DNA of 64,000 bases from Edolisoma coerulescens (lineage: Eukaryota > Chordata > Aves > Passeriformes > Campephagidae), in NCBI GenBank assembly GCA_013397115.1, contig VWZW01001044.1, positions 63,328 to 127,327 on the forward strand, written 5' to 3'. A program made the position numbers and the translations under genes. Positions 1 through 11,700 of this stretch are shown here, in pieces. How positions within the stretch are numbered: position 1 is the stretch's first letter; the number at the start of each line of letters is the position of its first letter. The notes beneath the pieces are model-generated. The model was not told the DNA's origin and made no database searches. It saw only the letters and a list, made by a program, of their open reading frames with translations.

Positions 1-458
1 GAAAATGCAAACTCCTGATTGTTACACCAGGAGTAAAATGTAGCCAAGATACTCCCAGAGTGCTCAGTGCAACATTGCAGAGGTGTTAAATCTGTGTCAA
101 GTGACACAAACAGCAACAGCGTGGCAGCTAAAGGAGACAGGTTTATTTCAGACACTGCAATACATTCCTATTTCATCTTAATTCCTGGACATTTTGCTGT
201 CCAAGAGGGGTTTGCTGTGTTGAGCTGCATGTCAGGTGTGCTGTGAATGGCATAAAAAATGCCAGTTGTCCTGAGCTTCTTTCATTTGGTGTAAAAGATT
301 ACCACAGCTCTCAGGTTTGGAATATTTAATATTCAGGGAAATATTTATATCTGGATCATTCTAGTTCAGATATGAAGATACTTAGGAGCTGTGAGGTGAA
401 AACCTGAGGGGAAAAACTACAGCTCAAGTGATGCTAAAACTCATCTTCTTCACTGCAG

Positions 459-668
459 GCCTGCCCCTTTGTCATTGACATCTGTGCAGAGAGGTGCAAA
501 GCCAGAATTAAAGCCATTTCTCTGGAGGCAGGGGGATCCCAGCTCAGCAGGGCTCTCTGCAGGTCTGTGGTTAATAAAGGAGAGGCCAAAGTGCTGGATG
601 GCTCTGAGAACATCATCATCCACACCTACAAATCAGGCAGCAGGATCACCTCTGTGATTGAAAATAAG
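459..668 (+). CDS. EFCAB7: EFCAB7 exon, third from last (70 codons)
   Basis: The exon starts after a pyrimidine-rich CTTCTTCACTGCAG acceptor and ends at AAG|GTATGG. It is 210 nt, phase 0 at both ends. The residues run from ACPFVID through a cysteine-containing stretch to ITSVIENK. The reading frame continues open for about 95 codons into the intron, so frame alone does not fix the 3' end; the donor and the in-frame join to the next exon do. Confidence 0.72.
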
Positions 669-3106
669 GTATGGCCTGGAACTTGCATGATGTGCTTTGT
701 GTTCATGTCTGTTGTTATGGTTCCTCCTCCTTCCTTGGGTCGTATTGGAGAATTGCTTCTCCTGAAATCAGGTTTTTGTGTCTGTTTCATTAAAAAAAAC
801 CCTCCTGATGAGCTCCTTGTGACTTCAAAAGAGCCTGGATCAGTGTTCCTGGAAGGGAGAGATTATTATAATGAGGCAAGCAGTTCTAAGTCCCATATAG
901 AATCTGAGTATTTTTGTGTTCCCATTCCCATTTTTCAATGTTTTGATACAATATGATCATCATATGAGAAAACAAACACTAACAGCAGGAAATGCAATTA
1001 GAGCAAAGAGCACAGCATTTACACCACTGAATATTTCCAGTGTCCATAAGAAAGTCAAAAGCAGTGATGTTTAGGAGTGTGCTATGGATGAGTTTTTAAT
1101 CTGATTATTTTTCCAGGTGTACTTTATTAGTAATTCAAGCTGAAAGTTGTAAATCCAAGTAGAAGGGGTGGGTGAGAAGCAGAGATTTTAAACCTTTTTC
1201 CATAAATCACAGTGAATGTGCTGTTCCTTCTCAGCTTCCTTTATACCAGGAACTGTAAATAAACACAGCACAGTAAGATGTTAAACTTCAGATGCTTTAA
1301 ATCTTAAAAGATCACAGCAAGAAGTGTATTTTTAAATGCACAGCCATGCAGTAGGGCGGGGGTGGGTTGAGGGACTAATATTAGATCTGGATGCTGAGGC
1401 TCCTGGAACTCTGGATTTGACTTTGCACTTCGCCCTTTAGGGTGGATATTCCAGAGTTATTTATACATTTGGGGAGATGTCAGAGAGGGAGATCAGGGAG
1501 AGACAACTGAGACAACTGGATGCTCTCTGCTTCAGATCTCTGCCCACTCTCTTTATACCAGTGGGGTTTGGTTTGCAGATCTCACCCAGCTGGGTGGGAA
1601 TGCTGGGGAAGCTCCCCAGGGGATCTGGACAGGCTGAGGCCCCTGGTGTGAGCTTCAACAAGGCCAAGTTGTATCTTCACAAGCCCTTGTGTTGTTTCAA
1701 TGAGTCTTAAATGCCTTTTGACCAGGAATGTGGTGCTAAGATACATTTGAAACTGTTACTCTTCAAAGAGCATCCTTAAAGCATTTCTATCCTGTAAAAC
1801 AGCAAAGTCACAGGAACTAGGAGAGTGTGCAGTTGTTACACAAAGAACAGACACTTAACCAGTGAAAACTAATGGTTTCTTCATGTTTTTTCACCTGCAG
1901 TCTGAAAACAAAGTGATAATTCATGTCAACAATGAGCAGAGTAAGAACTGCCTCAACAATAGGGGACTGACAGTTTTTGCTGTGGAAGTGGCTCCAAAAT
2001 CCATGATGGTAAGGCTCTTTCATTGCTTAGCCAACTTCATAGTTTCCTTTCATAGTCTTTTATCATGATAATGAGCATGTGCAGAGTGGCATCTTCTGAC
2101 TAGAACACATCAGGTGCAGTTCTTGATATTTCAAAGCTGATCATGTACTTGATGTATCAGTTTTCCTGTGCAGTTTGCTATAAAAATCCATAACTGCTCA
2201 GTTTTTCATACATGAGCCTATTTCAGTTGTCCATTCTATACATGCACCATTCACTAATATTTTTAATAATCTTTTTCTAAGGCTTTACTTTATTTCTTTT
2301 TCACTTAGCAGTTTTTAATCTCCTGTATTGATGCCTGTGAGAAACAGACCAAGCATGCATTAATCAGAAACATAAATTAATGTATTGCAGTCCTTGTGCA
2401 GAGTGAGATGTGCAGGTGGCTAACTTTTGTTAAACTTAATTTAGGGATGATATTAACCATGAGACAATTTGATTGCTGAGCCCTGCTGCAGAGCTGGGCA
2501 GGCTTTAGTGACAGTTCCAAGTGAGGGTTCTAAGGGATGGAATGTGATGGAAAATGCATTACAAATGCAGATGATGGGTTTTTTTCCTTTATTTATGAAT
2601 AACCCCCTGGTTTTATTTTTCTAAAAGTACAGTCTTTTTGTTTAAAAGCAGAGGCATCCAAGCTGTTTTATATTTCCCAGCTTTCCAAGGTGGATTCATT
2701 CAAACCTGGTGTAAACAGAGCAGTCCCATGACACAGGCAGGGCTGGGGCCTGTTTAAATGGCTGCTGACACTTTAGATATCCATTGCCTCATCCTATAAG
2801 GTGTTTTTTAATTTGAATTTAGGCTTCATTCAGTATAAACTGTAGGCTCAGTCCTTATGGATATTTTGCTGTTAAATTCAACAGTAATTTTGAAAGATCA
2901 GCTGTCAGTGTATATGATGAGTGTTTATCATTTAGTGATACGAGTACTGAACATTTTGCCTGCACAGCACACTGGGGAACAGTTTTCCAATAAAGAGAAC
3001 TCTCTTTCACCTCTGCTTTCTCTTGTGCCAGGTCTCTCAACATGTGATGCCCCTGAATGAGCAGGAAGAGTGGATTTACAGCTGTGTGCACTCCCTTGTT
3101 TGTTAA
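459..3106 (+). CDS. EFCAB7: EFCAB7 3' end: last three coding exons (459-668, 1901-2008, 3032-3106)
   Basis: Three exons join in phase 0 to give the C-terminal 130 residues of a protein whose 5' part lies outside the window. Acceptors end in CTGCAG, CTGCAG and GTGCCAG; donors are GTATGG and GTAAGG. The protein stays open through both joins and ends in TAA at 3104. I do not recall the EFCAB7 C-terminus residue by residue, so the name rests mainly on position: it is the same-strand gene directly upstream of PGM1 in human. EFCAB7 is an EF-hand protein that, with IQCE, anchors the EVC-EVC2 complex at the ciliary base in Hedgehog signalling (known for the family). No EF-hand loop lies in this part; the region looks like an alternating beta-strand tail. 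Introns are short (1232 and 1023 bp). Confidence 0.72.
669..1900 (+). other. EFCAB7: EFCAB7 intron (third-last to second-last exon)
   Basis: This is AT-rich intronic sequence with a normal CACCTGCAG acceptor at its 3' end. I see no repeat of recognisable family and no second exon in it. Confidence 0.65.
1901..2008 (+). CDS. EFCAB7: EFCAB7 exon, second from last (36 codons)
   Basis: The exon is 108 nt, phase 0 at both ends, with acceptor TTTTTTCACCTGCAG and donor ATG|GTAAGG. It reads from SENKVIIHV to APKSMM. The residues (VIIHV, LTVFAVEVA) alternate hydrophobic and polar side chains like beta strands, in keeping with a C2-like or calpain-domain-III-like fold at the protein's end; that fold is an inference. 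Confidence 0.72.
2009..3031 (+). other. EFCAB7: EFCAB7 last intron
   Basis: The intron is AT-rich with a long pyrimidine tract (CTTTCACCTCTGCTTTCTC) before the final acceptor. No transposon or RNA gene is visible. Confidence 0.65.
3032..3106 (+). CDS. EFCAB7: EFCAB7 terminal coding exon with stop codon
   Basis: The exon adds 24 residues, VSQHVMPLNEQ then EEWIYSCVHSLVC, and stops at TAA (3104-3106). The acceptor is TTGTGCCAG. The motif PLNEQEEWIY is compact and hydrophilic and resembles the edge strand of a C2-like domain; this is inference. Confidence 0.72.
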   Translation, partial: VSQHVMPLNEQEEWIYSCVHSLVC

Positions 3107-3252
3107 ACCTCCTAGTGCCAGGCTTGGGAGCAGCCAGGCTGAACCAGGAATGGCTTTGGGCAGCTTTTAGACGATTTACAGTCTTGTCCTTCTCAAAAAG
3201 CTGGCAAACATTTATACTTCTTGATGATCTTGGCATGAAAACACTGAGGCAC

Positions 3253-3258
3253 AATAAA
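3253..3258 (+). terminator. EFCAB7: EFCAB7 poly(A) signal
   Basis: A canonical AATAAA lies 147 nt after the EFCAB7 stop codon, giving a short 3' UTR of about 165 nt. A second AATAAA at 3588-3593 could serve a longer form. Which is used cannot be told from sequence. Confidence 0.6.
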
Positions 3259-3270
3259 AATTAGTGCTGT

Positions 3271-5027
3271 TCAGTAATCCAGCTGCCAGTTGTAATATAA
3301 CTGTGCTTTATAAAGGCTGTTCTCCCTAAATATGCTCTTGTTTTCCATACCATGGGTTGTAGTTCCATCACAGGCTGGAACTGCCTCACTGAGGAAAAAC
3401 TTTGTTGAATGGGTTCCTAATTAAACAATCCTGTGGTTTTGATGTGAGAGGTGTAAAGGGATGAGGCTCATTTTTTGTCAGTTGATAACAGATTTGTTTC
3501 TTTCCTTTTTTTATTTGCCATTTGCTGATAATCCTCACCTTACACTTGTTCTATAATTACTGCCTGATTTTATACTCTTTTACATAAAATAAAGTCTGCC
3601 TTTTTATATGCTGCAAGGAAATAACATCATGTGAGAAAAATGAAGGTTTGTCTTCGGCTCTTGACTGTGAACAGCAATTAATTATTCCCAGGGGAGCTGA
3701 AATAAGAAGACTGAAGTGCACCAAGTTTAGGCTGCAACAGCAGTGAAAACCAGCTTTGAGGTACTAAAACCATTCAGCTTATAATATATTTCTGGTTTCT
3801 CTAAGTATCTGTTAATGTGGAAAAAAAATGATGACCCTGGCCACTGGATGCTTAAAAAGTTGTTTGAGTTTAAAATAGCCATTAAATGTATGTGACCTCA
3901 TGTGTGAGGGCAGCAAGTAGTGTTGCAAAGCTATTTTTATCTGCCCTAACTCCTGCTCTCTGCTGCTCCTCTGCTGTAATCTTACACTGGGCAAGTAAAT
4001 GTCAGTGACAAAATGAGAGCTGGGCTCTGATTTACGCACTGCAGCCATTGGTGCTCAGGCAGGGTTCCTGGTGAGCTTCTAGTTTTCCATATTTTTCCCT
4101 TAGCAAGTACCACAGGTATCGTTTTCATTTTCAGAACTGTATCTAAAAGAAGCTGAGGCCCCAAAAATATTTGGTGATTTTTAGCTCTGACTGAGCTCTG
4201 CAAATGCTGCCTCAGGCAAGGTGTGGGTAAATCAGAAATTCCCAGCTCCTTGTCTAAGAAGGAGTTGGGAAATAATGAGACACTCTGTGTGGAATAGACA
4301 CTACAAAGTGAGCAGTCCATTATTTACATTTCTTTTGTTTGTAAAATCACCCTTTTTAGATGTGGCAGGAATTCATATGCAACTCTCTCTACCTTTTAGG
4401 AAAGGAATGGTTAAAGCTGAAAGAAGGGCTTAGCTGAGAAATTGCTGCCTGTGGAAAGAGTTGGGTTTGCTGCAGGTAAAAAACATGGCACAGCAACACA
4501 CAGGGAACCTCATTTATTTTCTGATCCTCCTGCTGCTAGGAAGGGTTTAATTATTCAATTTTTTAAGTGGGGACATAGGCAAACTGTCCATGGCAGCTTC
4601 TACCTTTCCTGCCCTGGAGGAGGTAAGATTAGAGATTAGAGTTGTATGTACAGAGTCTTTTCCAGTTTGCTCCAAATCCAGGTACCACCAAGACAGAAAA
4701 ATTCCAGCTTCTCTTTTTAAGGCTGAACACAGACACCAGTTTATTTTCTTTGAGGGGAAACTTTTAGGAGAAAAAAAGTATCTGTAACAGGTAATTTCAA
4801 TTTCTGGAATGTTACCTTTCTTTTGAGAACTAGAGCTAAAACAAAATTCAGTTTCTTCAAGGCTTTGCCAATGCTGACCTTCCCTGACCCCCCTTCTGGG
4901 GCACTGGGGGGCTCCTGCTTGTGTGGGGTGGTCACTTGGGGCCAGGGCCTGTCTGTAAGGCCTGTGGGGACATCCTGGTGGCCACGGGGACAGGTAGGGT
5001 CTGGAGCAGCAGGGGCAGCTGGGAGGG
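3271..5027. other. EFCAB7-PGM1 intergenic spacer
   Basis: The first half is AT-rich and the second half turns GC-richer toward the CR1 fragment. Apart from the alternative AATAAA at 3588, I see no exon, repeat or RNA gene that I can support. The reading frames over 4547-5447 are shadows of GC-rich and CR1 sequence. Confidence 0.6.
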
Positions 5028-5383
5028 CTCACCTGGAGAAAAGGAGGCTCAGGGGGGACCTTGTGGCTCTGCACAAGTCCCTGACAGGAGGGGGCAGCTG
5101 GGGGTGAGTCAAGCTCTGCTCCCGGGGAACAGGGACAGGATGAGGAAAAAGGGCTTCAAGTTGTGCCAGGGGAGGTTTAGATTGGATCTCAGGGCAAGTG
5201 CCCGGTCCTGGCACAGCTGCCCAGGGCAGTGGTGGAGTCCCCATCCCTGGGGAGATTTAAAAGCCGTGTGGATGTGGCACTTGGGGACATGGGTTAAGTG
5301 GTGGCCTTGGCAGTGCTGGGAATGGTTGGACTTGATAACCTTAAAGCTTTTTTCCAACCTAAACCAGTCCTTGATTCCATGAC
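5028..5383 (+). mobile_element. CR1 LINE fragment, 3' end, just upstream of PGM1 promoter
   Basis: The fragment begins near GGGCTCACCTGGAG. It passes the CR1 landmarks CCCCATCCCTGG, TGTGGCACTTGGGGAC and TTGGACTTGATAACCTTAAAG, and ends in a diverged ATTCCATG tail. It is about 356 bp and 5'-truncated. It ends roughly 150 bp before the first GC box of the PGM1 promoter, so it bounds the proximal promoter. Divergence from the consensus tail marks it as an old copy. Confidence 0.85.
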
Positions 5384-5459
5384 GCTGGCTCGGATCGAGC
5401 AGAGCACCAGGACACTGGAGGTGCTCGGGGCTGTGGCAGGGCAGCATCGGTAGGACAGG

Positions 5460-5613
5460 GCACTGCCAGCAGGGCAGGACAGGGCAGGGCAGGACAGCGC
5501 ACAGACGCTGTCGCCTGCGGTGCCTTTAAGGGGCGGTCGCGGGGCGGTGGCGGCGGCGGGGCCGGGGCGGCCGCGGTCCCCCCCCGGCTCCCGGAACTCG
5601 CCCGGCGCCGGCC
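5460..5613 (+). promoter_or_regulatory. PGM1: PGM1 exon 1A CpG-island promoter
   Basis: This GC-rich, CpG-dense, TATA-less stretch directly precedes the exon 1A start codon. Three GGGGCGG GC boxes (Sp1-type) lie at 5530-5536, 5541-5547 and 5564-5570. The architecture fits a broadly expressed housekeeping promoter, as known for PGM1 isoform 1 in mammals. The transcription start cannot be placed from sequence; it should lie between the GC boxes and 5613. The island continues through exon 1A to about 5880. Confidence 0.7.
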
Positions 5614-5797
5614 ATGGTGCAGATCGTGACCGTGCAGACGAAGCCCTACGGCGACCAGAAGCCGGGCACCAGCGGGCTGCGCAAGCGGGTGACGGTGTTC
5701 CAGAGCAATGCCAACTACACCGAGAACTTCATCCAGAGCATCCTGGCCACCGTGCCGCCCGCCGAGCGCCAGGACGCCACGCTCGTGGTGGGGGGCG
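5614..5797 (+). CDS. PGM1: PGM1 exon 1A, cut by assembly gap
   Basis: The exon starts at ATG 5614 in a strong context (CCGGCCATGG). Sixty-one residues are readable, MVQIVTVQTK to the TLVVGG stretch, with the substrate-loop motif DQKPGTSGLRKRV at residues 14-26. It corresponds to the N-terminus of human PGM1 isoform 1. The 62nd codon (GNN, presumably Asp) enters the N run. Human exon 1A encodes 82 residues, so about 21 residues and the splice donor are missing. Sequence after the gap does not resume the expected protein. This is the housekeeping first exon by analogy to mammals. Confidence 0.95.
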
Positions 5798-8700
5798 NNN
5801 NNNNNNNNNNNNNNNNNNNNNNNNNNNNNAGCGCCGGCGGAAATCGCTGGCGCTCGGCGTGTCCGCGGCGTGGAAGTAAGGCGGTGAGTGACAGATGAGC
5901 TGGCGGGGCTGGCGTGGGACAGCTCGCGGTCCAGGCAGGAAAACCCCCCCGGGAGGCTGTCCCTGCCTGCGGGAGCGAGTGGACATTGGCCAGGGCAGAG
6001 GCATGGAAGCAAACACGACTTTGCTCTAATTCCTTCTTCTTCTTTCTGGCCGTCGTTGGGTTTTCCAGCTAAAACACGAAGCAGCGGCACAGCGTGCAGG
6101 CGGTGAGGTGTTGGGAGGGAGCAGCGTTCCCTTCCACAGCACTGGAATGCGTCTCGATGCTGGGGGATCCCTCCCTCGGCGTGTCCTGCTCCCGTCACTT
6201 GGTAGCCCAAGGGAATCCCAGCAGGGAATGTGATGTTGGTAGGGAGAGGTGTGCTGAAGTCGAGTTTGCACAGGGAGGCTTTCCCCTACATTTGCTCTTT
6301 TCCAAATGTAAAATACTCCCTTCTCCTGGGACACCAACACCAGCAGCAAACATTCTTCCTCATGGACCACGAAGGAGAGAGGGGCTGAGGGTGCTTGGTG
6401 CTTAGGGTAGAACCTCAGAGTTACCCCTTTCAAATTCCCAGGTGCTCCAATGCCTGTAAATATCTGACTTAGGAAAAAAATAATGGTTTGGGATCGCTGC
6501 CTTCTTAGGGCATAAAGGAGAAAATAACTGGTTTGGGGTTTTTTTAAGCCATGTAGAAATTTGTCTTTTGTCATGTGTGGCAGCTGCTCAACTTTGATTC
6601 CATAGCCCAGCATCCCTGGATGCTGTGTGCACCTCTGGAAGTGATGGATAGAGCAGCCTTCCCTGATGGAAAAGCAGCAGGCACTGGTTTATTTATTTGT
6701 TCTAGGAAGGGGTCGGAGTTGGAATATGCAGCATTCCTGAGTGCACACACAGACAGGATCCCTGTGGATCACTGTGAATAAGCAGACTGGGAAACTCGCT
6801 CCCTGGGATGAGGTGTTAGTTAGATTTTTGGATGTGCACCCGGGGCCTGGTGGGATGTGGCAGCATTCCAGCGCCGAGTTCTCCATCATTTACACTTCAG
6901 CTCCATCCCAGAAGCAGAGGCCTGGGGGTAGAGCCGTGCTGGGGTCTGATGAGGTGTTTTGGGAAGCGTGGAGGGCCAGGAATGTCTCGGATCCTCCCCT
7001 GGATCGTGCAGTCACTCACGTACGTGCAGGGCTGAGCTCGCTGCCAGAGCTGCAGCAGCGGGTCCCAAGGGCTGCCCTTGCCAGCAGGAATTTACCTTGG
7101 AGCATTTTGTCCACGGGAATTCCAAGTGCTAGGACAGAATTGGCTCTGAAGTCAGAAAATGTTCTGAAAAGGCTGGAAAAATGGGAGGTGGGGGAGGGAA
7201 ACGTGTGGAAGAATAAGTGGGTAGTAAATGAGGCGCAGGTAAAGCCTGGATAAGTAACCAGAGATCCAGGGGTGTGATCCACAGAGGGCAGAGCCACTGG
7301 AAACTTGATTACAGACATTTGCTACATTTTAGCAGCACTGCCCTAAACAAAGCAGTGCAGGAGCTGCATTGCCAAACTCCTGAGTGGCAAAATCCTCTGG
7401 TCTCAAGAAATGAGGTGACTAAAAAGAGAGGGTTTCTTTAGCAAATGCAAAGCACTGGTTTTTAATAAATTTTGATGTGTTTGCCTCCTTGTTTTGGAGT
7501 GTTTGAGGGATGCTTGGTTTGTGGGGTTTCTTTGTAATTGTAAATATCAGTTCCCTGGTGGTTACCACAGCGTAGTTAAGGAAAAGTCTCTGAAAATCCT
7601 CTTTCTTCATAGTAAATATGAAGTGACTGGAAGTTCCCTGCCCTTCAAAGAGAAGGATTAACAGCTGCTGTTAACTGGTAAGAAAGTGCCCTGCAGAACA
7701 GGGAACAGCACATGGAAACTTGTTCCTGCAACTGTGGGTTTGTCCAAGTGCTGGGATTCTGAAACATCTCCTGATTCCAGCCAGGTCTGGGGAAAAACTC
7801 AGTGGCCTCATGCTCAGAAAAGCTGAATAATACCAAGAAAGCTGCTGGAAAACTGCATTTGTCGTCCTGGGGATTAAGAGGTGATTGCTGAATGCTTTAA
7901 AATTGTGTGGTGTTAAGATCTGGTTGAATGGTGCTCTCCAGCCACAGGAGAGACCTGAGGACCACAGCTGATGATCTTTAGTTTTACAACATGAAAGGAA
8001 AGGATGCTAAAATGAGCTTGAATTTTGTCTCCATCTGGAATGGTTAATATGCAACTAAGTATTTATTTTTGACTAGCGACAACTCAGTTTGTAGTTATGA
8101 GATTAAGGGGTGTGTATCTTATTTTAAAGTTTGCATTTCTGTAAGCAAACTGAAATTGAGATTATTTGCCATTCCCAGTTGGCATCCAGTGTATCCTACC
8201 AGCTTTGTTTTGGTCTGTGGGCCAGCTTTCCTTGATATTATTCCCCCATGGCGAGTCTGACTCTTGAATTGCACCAGTAAGATCTTCACAGCTCCTGTTG
8301 GAGTATCACTGATCAGCAGAATCGTGGCCAGGCAATAATTTTATGTCAAAAATGACAGAAACTGTAAATCCAGGTGTGATCATAGCCCCAGGATGATTCA
8401 GTGACATTGTCAGCTGCTGTTCCCCAAATTTACTGTGCCCTTGGTTCCTTCCTGACTGAACACTTCTCCAAGTGCTGCCAAGTTGCCACACTCAAGCACG
8501 TTGCTGGAAGGTGTTTTGAGTGCCAGGCTGTGCCTTGAATGTTAACTAGTGCCTGCTTTTGTTTTCCAGCTGCAGGACAAACAGGGCTTTTATTAGGAAT
8601 GCTGCTCTCTCCCTCAGGAAGTTTGGGTTCCTGGCTTGGCTGCTTTAACCTTTCTCCCCCCTCAGTTATCCAGGGAAAACAAGTGTTCAAACTTGTTGCA

Positions 8701-11700
8701 TTTATTTGCCACTGCTCTCCTTTGGTAGCTCCCTTTTCCTTTGTGCTGTTTTGCCACAGCTCCCAGACCAGTCCCCACTGAGATCTTCCCTTTGAGTAAA
8801 AGCTCCTGGGTTTAAAATTATTCAAATAAAGTGGTCAGAAAGTTCTTCCAAAAAGCAATCCCTGTGTACCAGAGTTAGATGTGGTGATGCTGGATCCTCC
8901 AGGCCAGTAGGAAAAACCTCAATTTCTGGGTTTCTTATGTTACTGTTTTTCTCAGAGGCAGAAGGGGAAATTGAGATGTGATATCTTAAGTGAGGAAATA
9001 AAAACCACTTGTAGATACTTCCTGGCTGCAGATGATGAGGATTTTAGAAGACAGCAGCTGCAGCAGCTCTCACAGCCTCTTTTTACACCAGCTTAGACTC
9101 TTTTTGCCTGTAAAGTTAATTGGCTTATGTCAGTTTACAGTGCAAGGTGATTAAGTGGCCAGGTTGTCCAGTTTCAGTGCCCCTTTGGAATTTTAAACTC
9201 TGCACTCATGAAACTCCAGCTCAGAGCAAGAGCTAAGGTGCTTTGCTGTTAATCTCTGCAAATCCAGCAGGCAGAGTTGAAATTCACCCTAACAGGGATT
9301 TAGCTGTAATCTCCTGGGACAGTGACTCTGCTTAAGCAGACACCTCAGCTGGGGCTGGGCTGGCAGGGTGGAGGGAAATGCCTTCCCTTGGTCAAGGCAA
9401 AGTTTGGGATAGGGAGCTGGGCTGGGAGCTGCTATCCATATGTGTTATTCCAAATGGGAACTCACCAGGGTTGAGAAACACTCTGTGGGGAGTCCTTACC
9501 ATCCTGTCATGGTCCTGAGTTAGCCAAAATATTGATTAATGCTTCAGCTGAGGAGCTGGAACGTATTTTAGAAATAAACAGAAATAGCTTAGGTATCAGT
9601 CAGAAGCTCAAAGGATTCTGAAGTAATAAAAATGTACTATGTACATTCATGGCACATATTCATAGTACAAGTTGCAGAGTAACAAATTAAACAGCAGATG
9701 TGATGAGTAAAGGACAAAGGCTGGATCATCCAGTTATCCAGAAAAACATCATTTCCCCATTTTAAAATAAGGTTGTTGTAAGTGAAAATCAGGAAATAAA
9801 GTCTCACCAGGAGCACAAATCCTGAGCTGGGACACCAGCCCTCAGAGAGGATCCAGTCTGGATGTGGGAGATTCCAGCAGGAATGGCTGAGGTCCTTCTG
9901 CGGGGAAGAAATTCCTCCCTGGGAGGGTGGGGAGGCCCTGGCACAGGTTTCCCAGAGAAGCTGTGGCTGCCCCATCCCTGGAACTGTCCAAGGCCAGGTT
10001 GGACAGGGCTTGGAGCAAGCTGGGATAGTGGAAGGTGTGTTTTGGGTTCATGTGCAGGTTTCCAAGAGGATCCAGGGACAGGGGCTCTATCTCGGCAGGT
10101 TGAGGCCAGAAATCCTGGAGCATTGAGGAAATCCAGGTGGAATCCCTCCTCTTTTCCCTGGTGCAGGGGCAGGACAGCAGAGATAAAATGCAGATTTGGG
10201 CATGCTTTGAGGAGCTGACCTTTGAACAGAAAGTTTCTCAATCCTGGTGGCTGGTGAGTACTTCCCTGGGAAAGGAAGGCTCAGCCCCTGCCAGGGAGAC
10301 AAACCTGGAGATGGGGATTCATTCCCAGCCCTGCCAGACCCTGTCTCTGCCACCCAACTTTTCTTTCCAGCTGTGCTAGGAACAGAACAGTGCCTCTTAA
10401 TTCTGGAGTGATTTGTATGGGAGTGCACTTGTGCTGTTGAGACGGTGCCAAGTATCTTTTTTTTCCCTCTGGAATCTCTACAGCGACTTCCAAACTCAGA
10501 TTTTTAATTAATTCTTAATAGAAACAGAGCATTTTGCAGTGGGAGCAGCACTCCTTGTATGACTAATAACACACTTGCAGTCTGTTTATTTTTCTTGGGC
10601 TCCACTTGTCCTGGCATTACCGAATGTCACTCCCAGCAGTGGCTGCCCGGACCAGAGTCATCCTCGGCAGAAAGTGCCAGGTTTTGGCAGCTGCTCAGTG
10701 GGGCTTTCCAGGGCTCTTGGCACCCTCTTATGGCCAAAGTGCAGGGACAGCACCGACTCTGGAGCTTTCCTGAGGGCAGGAGTTAAGGGAGTGGGATTCT
10801 GTCTTAAAGGAGAGTCAAAGATGAAGTGTAAAGTGGTTTTACTCCATTTGTTGCCTGGGATTTCATGCTGAGTGTCTTCTTGACTGAGCACAGAGAAGGA
10901 GCAGAAGGAGATGCCTGTCACCAGCTGCTGGCTGTCAAAAATCCCTGCAAAACTGGATTTGGAAGCTTGCAGCTAAACACAGCCCCACAGAGGGGACTTT
11001 ATTTGCCCTCTGAGTGGGGACAAAGGCCTGGGAGAGGAATGGGAAGGAAAGGAGAAGAGGAGGAGAGAGCACCCTTGACCCAAAGGTGTGGCAGGGATGG
11101 GAACAGGGAATTACTGTTCAGTCTGGCCTTTCCATGGTGAGCTTCCCCCACAATTATTTTTCTTGCCTGAATGCCAAAATACGAAATTGTAGCTTGGAGG
11201 AAGGCTGGGTTTGTGTCACAGTGAGGAGCTGGGAGAGTCTGGCTCTAACCCTAACCCTGGTCCCAGGCTTGGGGAAGACTCCAGGTGAAGAAGGCTCCAT
11301 CTCCCAGGAGAGATTGCACAGCTCACTCAGGGAAAGATGGATAGGGACCATGGAATTAAGCCAAGGTTGGAGCTGTGGCTCTGCAAATGTTTTGCTGAAT
11401 TCAAGCCCTCTCAGAATAGCCTTGTTTGTCTTTCTATCATTAAAATCAACAGTTAGTTCATAGTTTTAACTCTGTTCTTGTATGTTTAAGTGCAGGGCAG
11501 TAAAGGGGAGCTGGGTTAGCAAATATCACTGTCTGTGCCAGGCTGGCTGTTGGGAGAGGGAGATTCCCTCACCAGCCTCCACCTGCCATGGGGAATAAGG
11601 GACTCAGGAAACAGGAGCACAAGGAAAAGCTCAGGAGATTGGGGCTGTTTGCTGTGGCAGTGGGCACTCAGAGCCTAATGCCAAAGGATTTTTTAGGGAC

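Noticed and set aside
5460..5613. A minus-strand ITGB3BP first exon sharing the PGM1 promoter, as expected from the human map
   Set aside because: I found no minus-strand ATG-bearing exon with a donor that I could recognise as ITGB3BP.
5359..6210. 283-codon minus-strand frame across the PGM1 CpG island
   Set aside because: It is the GC-rich antisense of exon 1A, includes translated Ns, and has no recognisable domain.
11243..11259. CTAACCCTAACCC telomere-like repeat
   Set aside because: Only two units, too short to call an interstitial telomeric sequence.
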